Shown here: positions 31,882 to 44,354 of the stretch, one piece after another
Numbering within the stretch: the first letter of the stretch is position 1
Layout of the letters: each line of letters opens with the position of its first letter
DNA from: Terramyces sp. JEL0728
Lineage: Eukaryota > Chytridiomycota > Chytridiomycetes > Rhizophydiales > Terramycetaceae
Direction of reading: 5' to 3'
Length of the DNA stretch: 64,000 bases
NCBI GenBank assembly: GCA_027603945.1
Contig: JADIIU010000026.1
Coordinates: 1 to 64,000, forward strand
Position numbers and translations under genes: made by a program
The notes under the pieces: model-generated
Databases searched by the model: none
What the model was told of the DNA's origin: nothing
The model's input: only the letters and a program-made list of their open reading frames with translations

Positions 31882-34337
31882 ATGATTGTAGAGCTACCGA
31901 TCATTATCGCATTTGCATCGGGGATCATTTTCACACTAATTATCATCTCATTCATAATATTCATTTACTTTTACAACACAACAGCTATTGTATCCTCGTC
32001 TCCCGTCAGTATCAAAATAACCGGCGACAAACAATTGACCTGGACAGGATGGATAAGGATCTCCAAAGAGCCGCTATCGATGAGCGAGGTGCTGGAAAAG
32101 GTTGTTGATCAGCCCGTAGAAGGTACGAGTAGACTAACAAGAACAAACCACTTGGGTTTCGACGTTTTCGTCGCTTTATACAAAATCAAAGTCGCTTTCG
32201 TACTTTTTGGCACAGCGATTCATGGGAAATGAGGTTGAGGAACAGGAAGCACCAAAAGTAAAGTACATGGACTGTTTCGGAGTGTTGAAGCACAAGACGC
32301 TGTTTCTGTATACTGACGAGAAACAAGTCGAGTGTGCCAAGGTTATATTGATACCTCAGTACAAGATTTTATTACATCCGGATACCCTGACAGACCATGA
32401 ACTGTTTATTAGACATAATCCTATAGTTTTGATGGCGTACGATGAAGCCATGCTGAATATGGACAGGGAATTGTACATTTACACACCCACATCATCGGAA
32501 AAAGAAGACTGGTTCATTATGCTACGTCGAGCATCAAAATTGCCTGCATTTGCAGACTCTGCTGCCCTTTCATTGTTTTATCAGGAAGTAGATCCAGTGC
32601 GGCAGCACGTTGAGGCTATGAAGAAACTGGTTGCGAATACCACTTCGGATTCGGAGGAGTTGCTAGCTACAGCGTGGCTAAACGCTCTAGTCGGGAGAAT
32701 GTAGCTTATGCTAATGTTAGGTTTGTAGCGATCCATGCTAATCAAAATGTAAAGGATTGGGTGACTAAACGTCTTTCTAGACACAACTATGAAGAGGGTA
32801 ACTGACAACTCATGTAGATGGTGACGAAAATGCTAGTTTCCTGGGCGACATTGTAATTCGGGAGGTGGATGTTGGAAATTCATTACCAGTGCTTTCCAAT
32901 CCAAAATTAGTGAATATCTCTGTCGACGGAGATATGCTGATTGAGATGGATATTGACTATACTGGAGGTGTTCGTGTAGAAGCTGCGACTCAGGCTTCCT
33001 TGTCAGTGCCAGCGTGGGATGCGTACATGAAGCCGATTACGGTTCCAATTGTAGTCGCAGTAAAAATCAACAAATTCTCTGCAAGAGTTCTATTCAAAAT
33101 CAAGCCATTCTGGGAATCAAATAGGATCTGGTTTGGATTTTACAGGCAGCCGGAATTAAAGCTGGAATTGGAAGTTGAACCAATTATCTCAAACAAACTT
33201 ATAAAAATTCAGATGGTTAATCAAGTAATTGAAAGAAGAATTAAACAGTCCTTGGAAGCATACGTAATGTTGCCAAACATGGATGATTTGTCTTTCTGGG
33301 ACTTTGAAGACTTGAATGGATCGCCTTTCAAGAGTGACGAATTATCAGAGGGGGAAATTGAAATGCACAGCAATGTTACACTAAAAGGGACGCTCCCAAA
33401 TGTTACCAAAGCACTTGACTCTGTCACTCACGAAGAAATTGAAGATGATGAGCAGGAATCAATGGTGAATGCCTCAATAGTCGGAGAAGCGTTAGAATCG
33501 CAATTCCAAACCCAGTCCCGCAGAACTAGATCAATTTCCAAATATATTGAAAACGTCGAAAGACACATGGAACAGTACAAATCCCCAAATGATGATTGGA
33601 TGAGTTCATCATCAATGTCCAACTTTAAACAGCTGGTAAAACTGCCGAATATTGATGAAGTGAGCCAAGATGAGCTGTTCAATGTGTCTGAAACTTCATC
33701 TCAGACTTCTGATAAACCATTCACATACACTGACGCTTTAGGCAATGCTGCATTTTCTCTGGGGCAACTGTCCAGACAATATGGACTGGACGTGAAAGCG
33801 AAATCGGTTGCAAATTCCGTGGCAGAGTACGCTCAGCCAGCTGTGAGTTTTGCTCAAAAACAAACAGAGTCCTACAAACAAATTGTGCAACAGCAAGCCA
33901 CTATTGTCGGCCTGTCTGCCATTGAAAAGCTTGGATTGGCCCCTGATAAAGAGCCGTTATCCCCTCCTCCATATTCAGCGACCGAATCAGTTGCCTCGGA
34001 TGTAGCGAGTGCTACTAATCGAACGCTACGGCCAAAATCCTCCACCACCTGGAGCGTTTTAGGGCTAGAGATTTCGACAAGCGCTCCTGCTAGCGAAGTT
34101 AATTCAATTTCAGCAAAACGGCGCTCTCACCACCCTACGATAGCTTCAGCACTTAATTCAACTGATTCAGATACCGCCCTTCCTTCTCCAACTTCCATAG
34201 GGCCAGTTACAGCGCAATCCCTAGAATTGGATAATACCCAACTATATTACGATCAAGGCGGACTCCGTGTGCGGACTAGAAGCAAAACTTTTGATGGGGA
34301 CATAACACCCAGGCATTCTAAAATTTACCTTACATAA
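31882..34337 (+). CDS. NVJ2: Nvj2/TEX2-like SMP-domain lipid-transfer protein (copy 2)
   Basis: 798 residues, four exons with the same three introns (19, 20, 20 nt). TM anchor, PH-like and SMP domains as in copy 1. Only two residue changes were noticed, both in the disordered C-terminal region (Pro to Leu in FKQLVKLPN; Ala to Thr in LNSTDSD); the many other base changes are synonymous. A TTA-to-TTG change at 32209 removes the AG of a false intron candidate, confirming the chosen model. Strong conservation of the domains suggests the protein is still under constraint. Confidence 0.9.
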
Positions 34338-34361
34338 ACACAGCTATAGAATAAACATTTT

Positions 34362-35519
34362 TTATTGACCTGCTACAGCTTTGAAAACAGCCAATGCCGG
34401 AATTGGTGCACTTTCATTGAAAAAAGTATTTAGATTAGCTGAAGATCGTTTCATCGACGGCCATGATCTGATTCGCATGTCCTTGTAGTATTCTTCCAAT
34501 GCAACATTCATGTCGTCGTGTTTGCATAGTTCTTTTACCAATCTTGCTGCGTCCATTAGTGCCATATTCACACCTTCGCCGGCAAATGGAGACATTACAT
34601 GTGCGGCATCTCCAATCAAAACCATACCTGGCTTTTGTTCGTAATCGATATCCACTGGTAGCTGATAAATTCCTCGGACAACCATACTGTCTTCGTCCGC
34701 CAGTCTGATGAAATCAAGTAAAGACTGATCCCAGCCTTCAAACTTTTCCAAAGTAAGTTTCTTTGAATCTATTCTTTTAGCTATCGGCGTTTCCTTTTGC
34801 CAAGATTCTTCTATGCGCATTGTAGCATAAATCCTTACGATTCCATAGCCATTTCTTTGAATTAGGATTCCTTTGTTTTCAGCGAGTGCAAAGAGTAGCC
34901 CTTTGGAGAAAATCGGAGCAAGGTGAGTCTTGTCATAGTCTTTGATAACCATATCGACCATTGACAATCCAGAGTACTGCGGTATTGCATCTGAGATTGC
35001 CTTGCGGACTTTGGACCAGGCACCATCTGCACCAACAACTAAATCACATTGCGCTCGCTTTCCATTTTCAAAATAAAGTATGTTCTTTCCATCTTGTTTC
35101 TCCACTCTATTCAGCCTATGGCTCCAGTGGATGATTGTAGGATCCACTGCATCCAATAGGATTTTTCTGAGATCAGTTCTGTCAATCTCTGGATTGTACA
35201 TTTCTTTTTCTGATGATCCTTCATAGCTAAATAATACTGACCCGTCCTTGTCGGCTAGTTTCAAATGCTGGCCCTCTGGTCTTGATAATTCCAGAAATTG
35301 TTCATGCAATCCAGCCAACTTTATTGCATATTGGCCCGAGTCCTCTTTTAAATCCAGCGAGCCTCCTTGGTTACGATAATCAGCAAATGGATCGCTTTCA
35401 TAAAGGGATACATTTTCAAATCCAAACTGTGCCAAGAGTTTTGCCAGCATCAATCCACCAGGACCACAGCCAATTATTGCGATATCAACTTGCTTTTCAA
35501 CTCCTGATTCTGTAGTCAT
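34362..35519 (-). CDS. TetX-like FAD-dependent monooxygenase A (copy 2)
   Basis: 385 residues, single exon, all FAD-binding motifs intact. Five residue differences from copy 1 were counted: Tyr to His, Ala to Ser, Asn to His, Lys to Glu and Val to Met, none in a cofactor motif except Val to Met just before the LIGDAAH segment. Convergent with the Nvj2-like gene, with 24 nt between the stops. A TATA-like CTATAAATTA lies 23-32 nt before the start. Confidence 0.9.
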   Translation of the reverse strand: MTTESGVEKQVDIAIIGCGPGGLMLAKLLAQFGFENVSLYESDPFADYRNQGGSLDLKEDSGQYAIKLAGLHEQFLELSRPEGQHLKLADKDGSVLFSYEGSSEKEMYNPEIDRTDLRKILLDAVDPTIIHWSHRLNRVEKQDGKNILYFENGKRAQCDLVVGADGAWSKVRKAISDAIPQYSGLSMVDMVIKDYDKTHLAPIFSKGLLFALAENKGILIQRNGYGIVRIYATMRIEESWQKETPIAKRIDSKKLTLEKFEGWDQSLLDFIRLADEDSMVVRGIYQLPVDIDYEQKPGMVLIGDAAHVMSPFAGEGVNMALMDAARLVKELCKHDDMNVALEEYYKDMRIRSWPSMKRSSANLNTFFNESAPIPALAVFKAVAGQ

Positions 35520-35619
35520 CTGTAGGAATGAAATCCCGTTCTAATTTATAGCAAGTTGTCACTCGGCTCCAGGTTAGGGCGAGTTTTCGTCCGAAAAAAG
35601 TACAAACAATAGTTTTTAT

Positions 35620-36816
35620 TCAGAGCAGTTTGACTTTACCGAGGATATTAACAAATAGTCGTTGGAGGATTTGATTCCACGAAGGGCTTAATGCAGCCAA
35701 GGCACTTTGAGGTGCTTCGTCGCAGACGAATCTGTTTAGATTTGAAAGCGACTGGGCCATTGCTGGCTTGACTCTTGCTTTCATGTCTTTGTAGTACCTA
35801 TCCAAAGCAGTGTCGAGCCCAACGTCCTTGCAAAGCTCTTCAGCTAACCGTGCAGCATCCATAAACGCCATATTTACTCCTTCTCCAGCAAATGGAGACA
35901 TCAGATGAGCTGCATCTCCAATCAATACGACTCCATCCTGAAATTTGTAATCCAAATCTACAGGCATTTGATAGATTGATCGAACCACCATACTTTCCTC
36001 GTCAGCATACTTTATAAAATCACGCAGCGATTCATCCCAGCCATCAAAGTATTCCAAAGTACCCTGCTTTGGATTGATCCCCTTTGCAATTGGAGTTTCG
36101 TTTTGCCAAGATTCTTCAACACGCATACCAGCGTAAACCCGGACAATTCCATATCCATTCCTTTGAACGACTATCAATTTGTTGTTGTAGGGACAGAACA
36201 TGAGTCCATCCTTGTATGTAGCAGTCAAAGGAGTATTGTCAAAATCTTTGATAACCATATCTACCATTGATATTCCAGAGTATTCAGGGAGCTGCGGGGT
36301 AATATATTTTCGTACTTTTGACCAAGCACCATCAGCACCAACGACCAATTCACACTTGATTTCCTTTCCATTTTGAAAATACAAGGTATGGCTCCCTTCT
36401 TCTTTAGTTACTTTGGCCAATTTATGATTCCATTGGATAATTTCAGGTGGGACTGAATCCAGCAAGATTTTACGTAAATCAGTTCGGTCAATTTCAGGAT
36501 TGTATGTGTCTTCCCCAGAAGATTCGTGGTTGATTAGCACTTTGCCTGTCTGGTCGACCAGTTTCATTCCATCACCTTCCAATCGAGACTTTTCCATGAA
36601 TTTATCGTGTAAACCCGCCAATTTCATTGCGTACTGCCCAGTTTCACGGTGGAGGTCCAACGAACCACCTTGACTACGGTAGCTGGGACTAGGATCGCTT
36701 TCATAGAGCGTAACATCCGTAAACTTGAACTTTTTGAGTAGACTTGCAAGCATCAAACCACCAGGTCCAGCGCCGACGATTGCGATTTTCATTGTCTTTT
36801 CAGTTGTGGTAATCAT
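35620..36816 (-). CDS. TetX-like FAD-dependent monooxygenase B (copy 2)
   Basis: 398 residues, single exon. Three residue differences from copy 1 (Val to Ala, Glu to Asp, Lys to Arg), all conservative and outside the cofactor motifs. TATA box CTATAAAAAG at 36839-36848. With the other three copies this makes four TetX-like genes within 20 kb. Confidence 0.9.
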   Translation of the reverse strand: MITTTEKTMKIAIVGAGPGGLMLASLLKKFKFTDVTLYESDPSPSYRSQGGSLDLHRETGQYAMKLAGLHDKFMEKSRLEGDGMKLVDQTGKVLINHESSGEDTYNPEIDRTDLRKILLDSVPPEIIQWNHKLAKVTKEEGSHTLYFQNGKEIKCELVVGADGAWSKVRKYITPQLPEYSGISMVDMVIKDFDNTPLTATYKDGLMFCPYNNKLIVVQRNGYGIVRVYAGMRVEESWQNETPIAKGINPKQGTLEYFDGWDESLRDFIKYADEESMVVRSIYQMPVDLDYKFQDGVVLIGDAAHLMSPFAGEGVNMAFMDAARLAEELCKDVGLDTALDRYYKDMKARVKPAMAQSLSNLNRFVCDEAPQSALAALSPSWNQILQRLFVNILGKVKLL

Positions 36817-37040
36817 TATTGTACTCTTGTTTCTCTCTCTTTTTATAGTACACAATGCAATCTCGGCTGTTCATGGAAAAAATCCGGTATTGTGTTTGTA
36901 TTACACAAACCCGCCGGGAACGGAATGGGAGACGAATGAAAGACGGTATTGGAAAAGCGAGGGTTTAACCGAATGAAAGACGGTATTAGAAGCAAAGATT
37001 AACCGCTAGAGTTCGCAACAATGGAAAGCCACAAGTTAAA

Positions 37041-38797
37041 CTATATATTATCCAATGCAGTAACAAATGCACTAACCAGCCAGTCAATATCTTCCATCCC
37101 AATCGAAATTCTAATCAGCCATGGAGAAACACCGAATTTCTCGGCCCAATCCAGTTCAGTATAATGGGCCAATAATGTGTACGGACAAGCCAGTGTAAAA
37201 TTAGTCCCAAGCGATGGTCCTTTATATATTGGCAGCAGATCGTAAAACCTTTCTGCTTGCTCTTTCGAGTGCAACACAACCGAAAAAAGCCCGCCATACC
37301 CTTTCTTTTCTCCAATTGCAAATCGTTCATATTGTTCTTTACATGTATATTTGGGATAATAAAGTTTTTTAACTACGTGAATAGAAGGGTACCTTTGGGA
37401 TGCTTTACCAGTACATCACACAAACGTTCGGTATTGTTGTTGATGGCTCCAATTCGGTATTTAAAATGCCGGGAATTCCTTTCCAAAAACAACACGTCTT
37501 CGTGCCATAGATCGTCTTGATACAGTTCTTGTACTTTATCAATGAGAGTGTTCGCCAGATTGCTGAGTGGGTTTACAATAAGCGAGCCTCCCATAACATT
37601 AGAGTCCCCAGAAAATACTTTTGTGAGTGAAGACACGACAATATGGCAGTAGTTTAAAATGTTGATGTTTACGATATTGCCTATAGTTTCGTCAACTATA
37701 AGAATAAAGTTATGTCGAAGGGCAAGTCCCCAAAGCTTTTCCAGTGGGGGTGATTCCAACAACGGATTACTTGGGAATTCACAGTATAAACCAGAAATGT
37801 TTTCCTTTTCCAATAGCTTTCCAAGGGAATCCAAGTCTTTTGTAGACCCATGTCCAAAGAAATGTGCTCCAGTCCCGAATTTCTCTTGGATTTTTAAGGT
37901 ATCGGTATAAGGAAAGCTAGATTAACGCTGAATTACCCATATTGGACACTCTTTAACCCCGGATACAACGCGATTGTGAGTTTATGGCTGAAATAAATTG
38001 CTTGCATTCCAGATGGGAACAAAAACACATGGTCCTGGTTTACTTTTTCATCTCGAAGAGACTCATTGTCATCTCCGTCATCGATAGCGTCGGCAGAATC
38101 ATTTGCATCTCCTAATACACCAGCGATCCGCTTTTTCAAAGCACATTTGACTTGTTCTATCTCCAATTTCATATCCAAATTTCTTCCAAATCGTTCTTCG
38201 ACAAAAATGGCCGCGACTTTGCTGCTTTCCAAGTTTTGTCTGCTTTTACTCTGTGATTTTTCTTCCTTTTTGAACGATTGAACTTTACCCCCAGTAACTG
38301 GTTCCCTTTGTTTTGGCAACACGTAAAATACATCCAGCTGGATCAGACAGTATTCCGCGAATCTAGATGTAATGCCTGTTCCAGTATGCTGCCAGAATTC
38401 CTTGGCAACCTTGGAGTACTTTGAAGGAAATAGGATTATGTAAATCTTGGGAGTTGAAAAGCTGTAAACTGATTGAACATTGGAAGTAGCCACTAATTCA
38501 ACAAGGTGTATTTTTGCTTGTTCCGTGATTCTCCTCCTCATAAAGGTACGGCATTCATTGGTAGCTTCCCGCGAATTTAGAATCAACAAAGATTCTTCAT
38601 CCTTTCCAAATCTATCCAAACAATACTGAAACAACTAGGTTAGCAAAGGATACTTGTTTGACAAGTGGATGGAACACAAATCTGGGATATCCACCTTTCA
38701 TTTTCGAAATTACTCTGGGATCACCTTCTTCATATCCCACATTATCTTTCCAAGTTGGCAGTGATACGGACACGGCTATGTCAATATGGAATACCAT
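37041..38797 (-). CDS. STR2: Cystathionine gamma-synthase, fungal Str2 type (copy 2)
   Basis: 565 residues, same four exons and intron lengths (19, 20, 20 nt). One residue difference noticed (Gly to Ser in NPLSNLANT). PLP lysine region [12 protein letters not shown] and N-terminal [11 protein letters not shown] are intact. Having two intact copies would raise gene dosage for transsulfuration. Confidence 0.91.
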
Positions 38798-38886
38798 GAG
38801 GGGTTTCTGGAATGGTTTCTCCCAGAGGCAACATTTTGTGATTCAAACTTTTCTGCGGACCCGAAACTTACAATAATACACAATGT

Positions 38887-41786
38887 TTATTTGAATTGGT
38901 TAAAATCAAGGCCTTTCTTTGACTCTAACCAATAAGTGCTCATTTTTCCTTTACCCTTCACCTCGATTTCTCCTCGGTTTGACATGACATACTCGCCACT
39001 TCGACTCAACAGTTTGTGGGTGCTGGCAGACAAGTGGATCTTTGATGGCTGGCCGTTGGATTCCATACGGGATCCTGTATTTACAGTATCACCCTAAATT
39101 AGTATCAGTTACAAAGACGCAGTATCTGGGCATCTTGCTGCCAATAACTCCGGCTACAACCGGACCACTGTTCAGCCCAATCCTGACCCTGATTCGAAGC
39201 TCGGGGTTATTTGGGAATACATATCGTTCAATTGCGTACATCAAGTGAAGTGACATTGTTGCAATTTCTTCTGCATGGTATTTGTTTACTAGAGGGAGGC
39301 CAGAGACAACCAAATAAGTATCCCCTATTATAAACTATTATCTTACCGACAGTCTCCACTTTGTACACGTCGTATTTTTCGATTACAGCATCGATGACAC
39401 TGTAAAGCGAGTTGAGTAAAACGACAGTGTCCAATGGTTCAATTTTAGATGTGATTGAGGTGAAACCAACGACATCCAAGAAAAATATGGTTGCGCTTTC
39501 AAAGGATTGCGGTTTTACTTTCTGTCCATTCAACAATTGCGCAGATACAGACTGTGGAAGCATTTGGCTGATTAACCCATCTGCCTTCTTTTTTGTAACA
39601 TCCAATTTAGCAACCATGTTTTCCAACTCTCTCTTTTTCTCCAAGTCAAGGGCTTTTATCCTCTCTTCTTCGGCCACTTCTTCAGTAAGATCTCTGGCAA
39701 TTCCAGTAAACAAATGCTCACCATTATCTTTCAGTTCGCTAATTGACAAATGGATTGGAAACTCGGTAGAGTCTTTCTTTAGTCCATAGATCCTTCGTCC
39801 TGTTCCGATTACTTTTTTGACACCAGTAGACAAATAGTTATCCAGATATTGGCTGTGGTTTTCAGCATATCTGGTTGGCATCAAACGCGATATATTTAGA
39901 CCAATAACTTCGTTATCAGAATAGCCTATCGTTAGCAATCAGGTACCAAACATCCGTTCAGCTGCGTGGTTGAACCTTGTAATGCAACCATCTGGCGTGA
40001 TATTGATAATGCCGTCCGCAACACTTTCGAGGACGCTGTTAAGGACTCTTCTTTCAACCAGCATTTTCATTTCACTGTCATGCATAGATTCTTCCATCTT
40101 GATTTCTTTTTCTTGTACAGCTCTCAAGTTATTGATATCCCTCTCCTGGTCTTCTAAAAGTCTAACTATTGCGGCTTCATGCGCTTCTTCCATTTCCGTC
40201 ATCTTTGCTTCAAATGCAAGAGTACAATCATTTGTCTCTTGTTTCATCAGCTCTTCCAATGCAGCCATTTCATCCTTATGTTTTGCAGCAAGGCTTAGCA
40301 GTGACTGGGACATTCTCGTTTTATCAAGCACCGCATTGTCAAATTCATCATTTTCGTCCATATCTTCTTTGAGTTTGTCTGCACCCAATTGAAACGATTT
40401 TTTCCCTTCCATTTCTATACCTGAATTGTTTGAAGTAATCGATGCAGACCTTGAATGAGCATTTGATCCAACTTTCGACCCTCCTTTCGAGCCATAAGTG
40501 CTTGCACCTTTAGAGCTAAACCCGCGCTTTGAATGAATTCTCTATTAGAAACACTTTACTTTTCATCTTGCTTGATTCTCAATTGACGTATGGCAATTTT
40601 TTGTTCGTGTGCCAATTCTCGCAATTCCTTTTGGTGCAGTGCTAATAAATAAGCTTCCTTTGAGGCTTCCTTTTTTGCGACAACATTTTCCTTTTCAGTG
40701 TGCATTTCGTTCATGTGTTTGAGCCGTAATTCTGCCATCTGCGTTTCATGAACGATTCGTCTATTCCCAACTTCTTCAAAAGATACTATTTCCAATTCAA
40801 ATTTTTCTTTTGAGTGTCGCAGTTCCAACAACTGGAATTCCCTCAAGTTGTCGTTGATTCTCTTGTTCAGATGACCTTGATGGTTTTGCCGTACATGAAA
40901 CTTTTTCAAGATGGTGCTGCGCAGTTCCTCCTGATGTTTACCCAAGTTTACCTTCAAGTGACGAGTTTCCAAGACGCAGAGAGTCTTTTCGCTACTAAAT
41001 CTTCTTTCTTGTCCGTGAATAAGATTTTTTCTTTGCTTGTCATGAATCTCATTCATATGGCTAGAGAGTGCATCAAAGGCCAGTCTTTTTTCATTGATTG
41101 CTTCCCGAATGCGCGCTGCAGCTTGAGCAGCATTTTTTTGTTGTTGAATAACTTGATCTCTCCTTTTTGAAGCCCTGATTGATTTCCTTGCTTCCTTTTT
41201 CGCTTTTTTACGTTCAGCTCTAGCTACCAACACAGCTGCCAGCGACTCTTTTTGTTTTTGGAAATCAGCAACCTGCATTACAGCTATTTACCTGTGCTTG
41301 AGCTAGATTAGATAATGCTAAATCATGCCTCCTTGTCAAAAATGCAATCTCGTCTTTTAATAGCACATCCCGCTCTCCTTTTCCAATATTTTTCTCAATC
41401 TCGTCTGTTTCTTCGCGTAAATGATCAAACAAATTTTTAGTTTCCTCTGCTGTATGATTGCGATAGTCCTGTTCGGCAGTTATTTTCTCTGTAGAACTGT
41501 TTGCCTCGTATTGATCCGTGCTGCCTTCCCCCACTATACTTTGCCGTTGAGGTGATTTTGCATCAGCATTAACTGGGGTAGCGTCCTCCTCTTCAATTTG
41601 AGACGCAATTCCTAATTTCTTTGCTGGACACCCTCCGGCATATTTTGATGTGATGGTATCTGGAGATTCGGCATTGACAGTTGTTGCGCTGGTTGGGGAG
41701 AATACTGTATCGCCATTTCTACTGCTAGGTAAATTGAGTTTTTTCATAGGACCTCCTTTATTGACAGCTCCCGGGGTAATTTCCAT
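38887..41786 (-). CDS. PAS-domain guanylyl cyclase (copy 2)
   Basis: 932 residues, six exons, same intron lengths as copy 1. Residue changes are few: Glu to Asp in the N-terminal region, Ala to Thr in the Ser/Gly linker, Tyr to Asp and Ala to Thr in the second coiled coil, and Val to Ile in the PAS domain. The catalytic domain is unchanged. A one-base difference upstream (41817 region) breaks the alternative upstream start possible in copy 1, so ATG 41786 (MEITPG) is the start that both copies can use. Confidence 0.92.
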
Positions 41787-42275
41787 TGATTTCTTTTTTG
41801 TGAGGAAACGTGTCCTTAGGAGTACATCATCCACAATCAACTTTGAACAATACAACAATTAGCCGGCATTGTTTATATAATATTAAGGCTACCAAAGATC
41901 CTACTAAGCCAGGTAACAGGAAAATGAGGAACAGGAGACTTTCCAAGTATTTCACTGGTCAGCTACTATCCAATGCGCAATTTAATTACAAATGATAGAC
42001 ATTTTGAAAATAATGTAATATTACTGGACGAGCGCCAAATTTTTGCTGCATGTGAAGAGGCAAGCTAAGCTACCGTAATTCTGAATGTCTAAGGCCATAA
42101 AAACAGTTGGCTCCATCCAGGAGCTAATATTATAAGGCAGTAGTTTGTGGAATAACCAACGTGTTCGTAGTATGAATGCAGTCTTATGTGCAAGAAAATA
42201 GAAACAATATTGCTATTACAAGAGAATTTGGAATATTATATTTTATTGCTAGAGTGAGATGATTACCGTAGTGTT
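41787..42275. other. Intergenic region upstream of the cyclase (copy 2)
   Basis: 489 nt; differs from copy 1 by several short deletions (for example near 42066 and 42163). A 61-codon plus-strand frame at 41810-41995 is frameshifted in copy 1 and is not called. Confidence 0.55.
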
Positions 42276-43202
42276 TTACAGGTGGTGCGTGCTGCGTGGT
42301 TTGTCTCTGAGCGATGTCGGCTCAATACTCTCCCTCTTGATACTAGAATTGATTGGCTGTCTTCTCGGAGCAGCTTTCTTTGACGCTTTCTGCTTGATCA
42401 AATCCGTAAAATGCTTGAATATCAGAGTAATGCCAAATATATGCAATCCCTGGATCGAAGAAGCCACATTATTAAAATATAATTGCACGGTTACTATAAT
42501 TAAGATTATTTACAGCTTGGATTTAGATTTCCAACCGAAAACACACCTGCGGCAACCCAGTCGAGAAAACTAAGAAACAGGAGCATTGATAGCAAAGAGC
42601 CAATCGTGTTTTTGCTGGTATTAACATTTTGTCTATTTATAGTACCCCCTTTTATCAGGAATCGCTTGTAGAGAAGAAATGCGAGAAATATTCCTTGGCA
42701 GGTGTCATAGAGGATCGACACGACCACCCAAAACATATACGGATAGTAATACATCTAATTAGCTAGCAGTTACCAAGTACAGCATCGAAGTAACATTCTC
42801 TCCGTCATATACAGCCCAATTCACAATATAAATGATTTCGCTCCAAACAAACAATACAGAAAACATCACCGTGATAATAATAATCTTGGGTCTTGTTATT
42901 CTACTATCCAGAACAGAAAACAAATTGAGTGTCTGTAAATTAATCAAATCTATTCCGTATAGGATAATGTTGCTGACCAGAGTAAGCGGAATCGCGTTCA
43001 GACTAAGCGAATCTTCCGTCGCATTGTACAGTACCATCCTATAGACCATATACCCGACATTTACCATCTGAAAAACAATAATTAACCGGAAGAATCCTTT
43101 TTTCCTGTGTTTGGTGAACAGCAGGTACAGACCAACGGCAAGACTGCATGAGAGTGATATTGCCAGTAGTATCATTGTAAATTTCTGGAACAGATCTTGC
43201 AT
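42276..43202 (-). CDS. Unrecognised 7TM protein, family A1 (copy 2)
   Basis: 295 residues in three exons with 19- and 20-nt introns. The predicted protein appears unchanged from copy 1, although synonymous and flanking changes are present, which points to constraint on the protein. Topology and motifs are as described for copy 1. Confidence 0.78.
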
Positions 43203-43362
43203 ATTGAGGAATTTTGAAAGATTTTTCCTTTGTAGATTGAATAATCAGCGTGACAATGATATGACAATCATTTGTATAACCAAACTAATAAAAAGAAACA
43301 TTCATCGTCCGAACGGCGGTGTTATTAAAAAGTATATTAGTAGTATAATTGTATAGAGGGGA

Positions 43363-44190
43363 TTATCTTTTGCAGTCGGCTCGTCTTTTGATTAGACTGG
43401 TGAAATGTTTAAAGATCAGGGTAATTCCAAAAATGTGCAAACCCTGGATAGCGGAAGCAACGTTATTAAAGACGTATTGTACTTGCACTATGGTTAGTTT
43501 GGATTACAGTCTGAATTTAGATTTCCAACAGAGTAAATTACGGCTGCTACCCAATCAAGGAAACTCAAGCCCAATAAAGCAAACAACAACGAACCGATAA
43601 CATTCTTGCGCTTCCTTGATTGAGTATTTACAACGGATTTAGCCAAAAATTGCTTGTAAAGCAGTCTAGAAAGGAAGATTCCTTGTGTGGTATCGTACAA
43701 GATTGAAATTACGACCCAGCACATGTACGGATAATAATACATCTGGATTAATGGAAATTACCTTGTAAATGGGCGAATCGACGTTTTCTTGATGGTTCTC
43801 TGCCCAATGAACAATATAAACCACTTCACTCCACAAAAATAATATCGAAAGGAAAACCGTAAGTAAAATAATCTTTGTTTTAGTAATGCGGCTATCCAGG
43901 ATCCCAAAAATTCCAAGTGTCTGCAAGTTTATCAAGTTGATCCCAAAAAGAATAATATTGCTCACCAGTGTCAGCGGAATTGCATTTAAACTAAGTATAT
44001 CTACCGTAGAATCGTATAATAGCATCCGGTATATCATGTACAGAGCGTTAATCATTTGCAATCCTATAATAATTTGGTAAAAGATCTTTGATCTGCTGCT
44101 GGATCCAAGGAAATATATCGCTGTTGACAAGCTGCAAAACACTGATGATCCCATCAGCACCATTGCAAACTTTCGAAATATTTCCTGCAT
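43363..44190 (-). CDS. Unrecognised 7TM protein, family A2 (copy 2)
   Basis: 262 residues in three exons (19- and 20-nt introns). Differs from copy 1 by only a few residues (Asn to Ser after TM1, Pro to Ser before intron 1). Unlike copy 1 it keeps its native upstream region, which runs on past the end of unit 2 (44267) to the 3' end of the A3 gene at 44355. If the promoter extends beyond 77 nt, this is the fully expressed copy. Confidence 0.78.
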
Positions 44191-44354
44191 TTGTGGATGA
44201 GAACAAAAAAAGCTTTGTTGGAACCCAAGCACAGCCCTAACCCTAGATCCAAAAATGGACAATGCCGGAATTAAGCTATAGCTCTATTTGGTGATACTTG
44301 GATCTATACGGGATTGAATGCGCAGAGACCGGCAGCGATTCCCAAACAATGCAC

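Larger units (their letters stand above)
25887..44267. repeat. Tandem duplication, unit 2 (18,381 nt)
   Basis: Second copy, 17 nt shorter overall through small indels. Order and orientation of all eleven genes are unchanged and all reading frames stay open. Protein differences are few: about 2 in 798 residues for the Nvj2-like protein, 5 in 385 and 3 in 398 for the monooxygenases, about 5 in 932 for the cyclase. It ends at ...AATGCCG (44267), after which single-copy DNA resumes. Confidence 0.97.

Noticed and set aside
41810..41995. 61-codon plus-strand frame upstream of the cyclase
   Set aside because: A one-base difference breaks the same frame in copy 1, and no domain or intron pattern supports it.
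7489..44267. Duplication as a pure assembly copy of one sequence
   Set aside because: The units differ by many substitutions and indels and have a clean junction, so a simple repeated contig is unlikely. Merged haplotypes cannot be excluded from sequence alone and are kept as a caveat.
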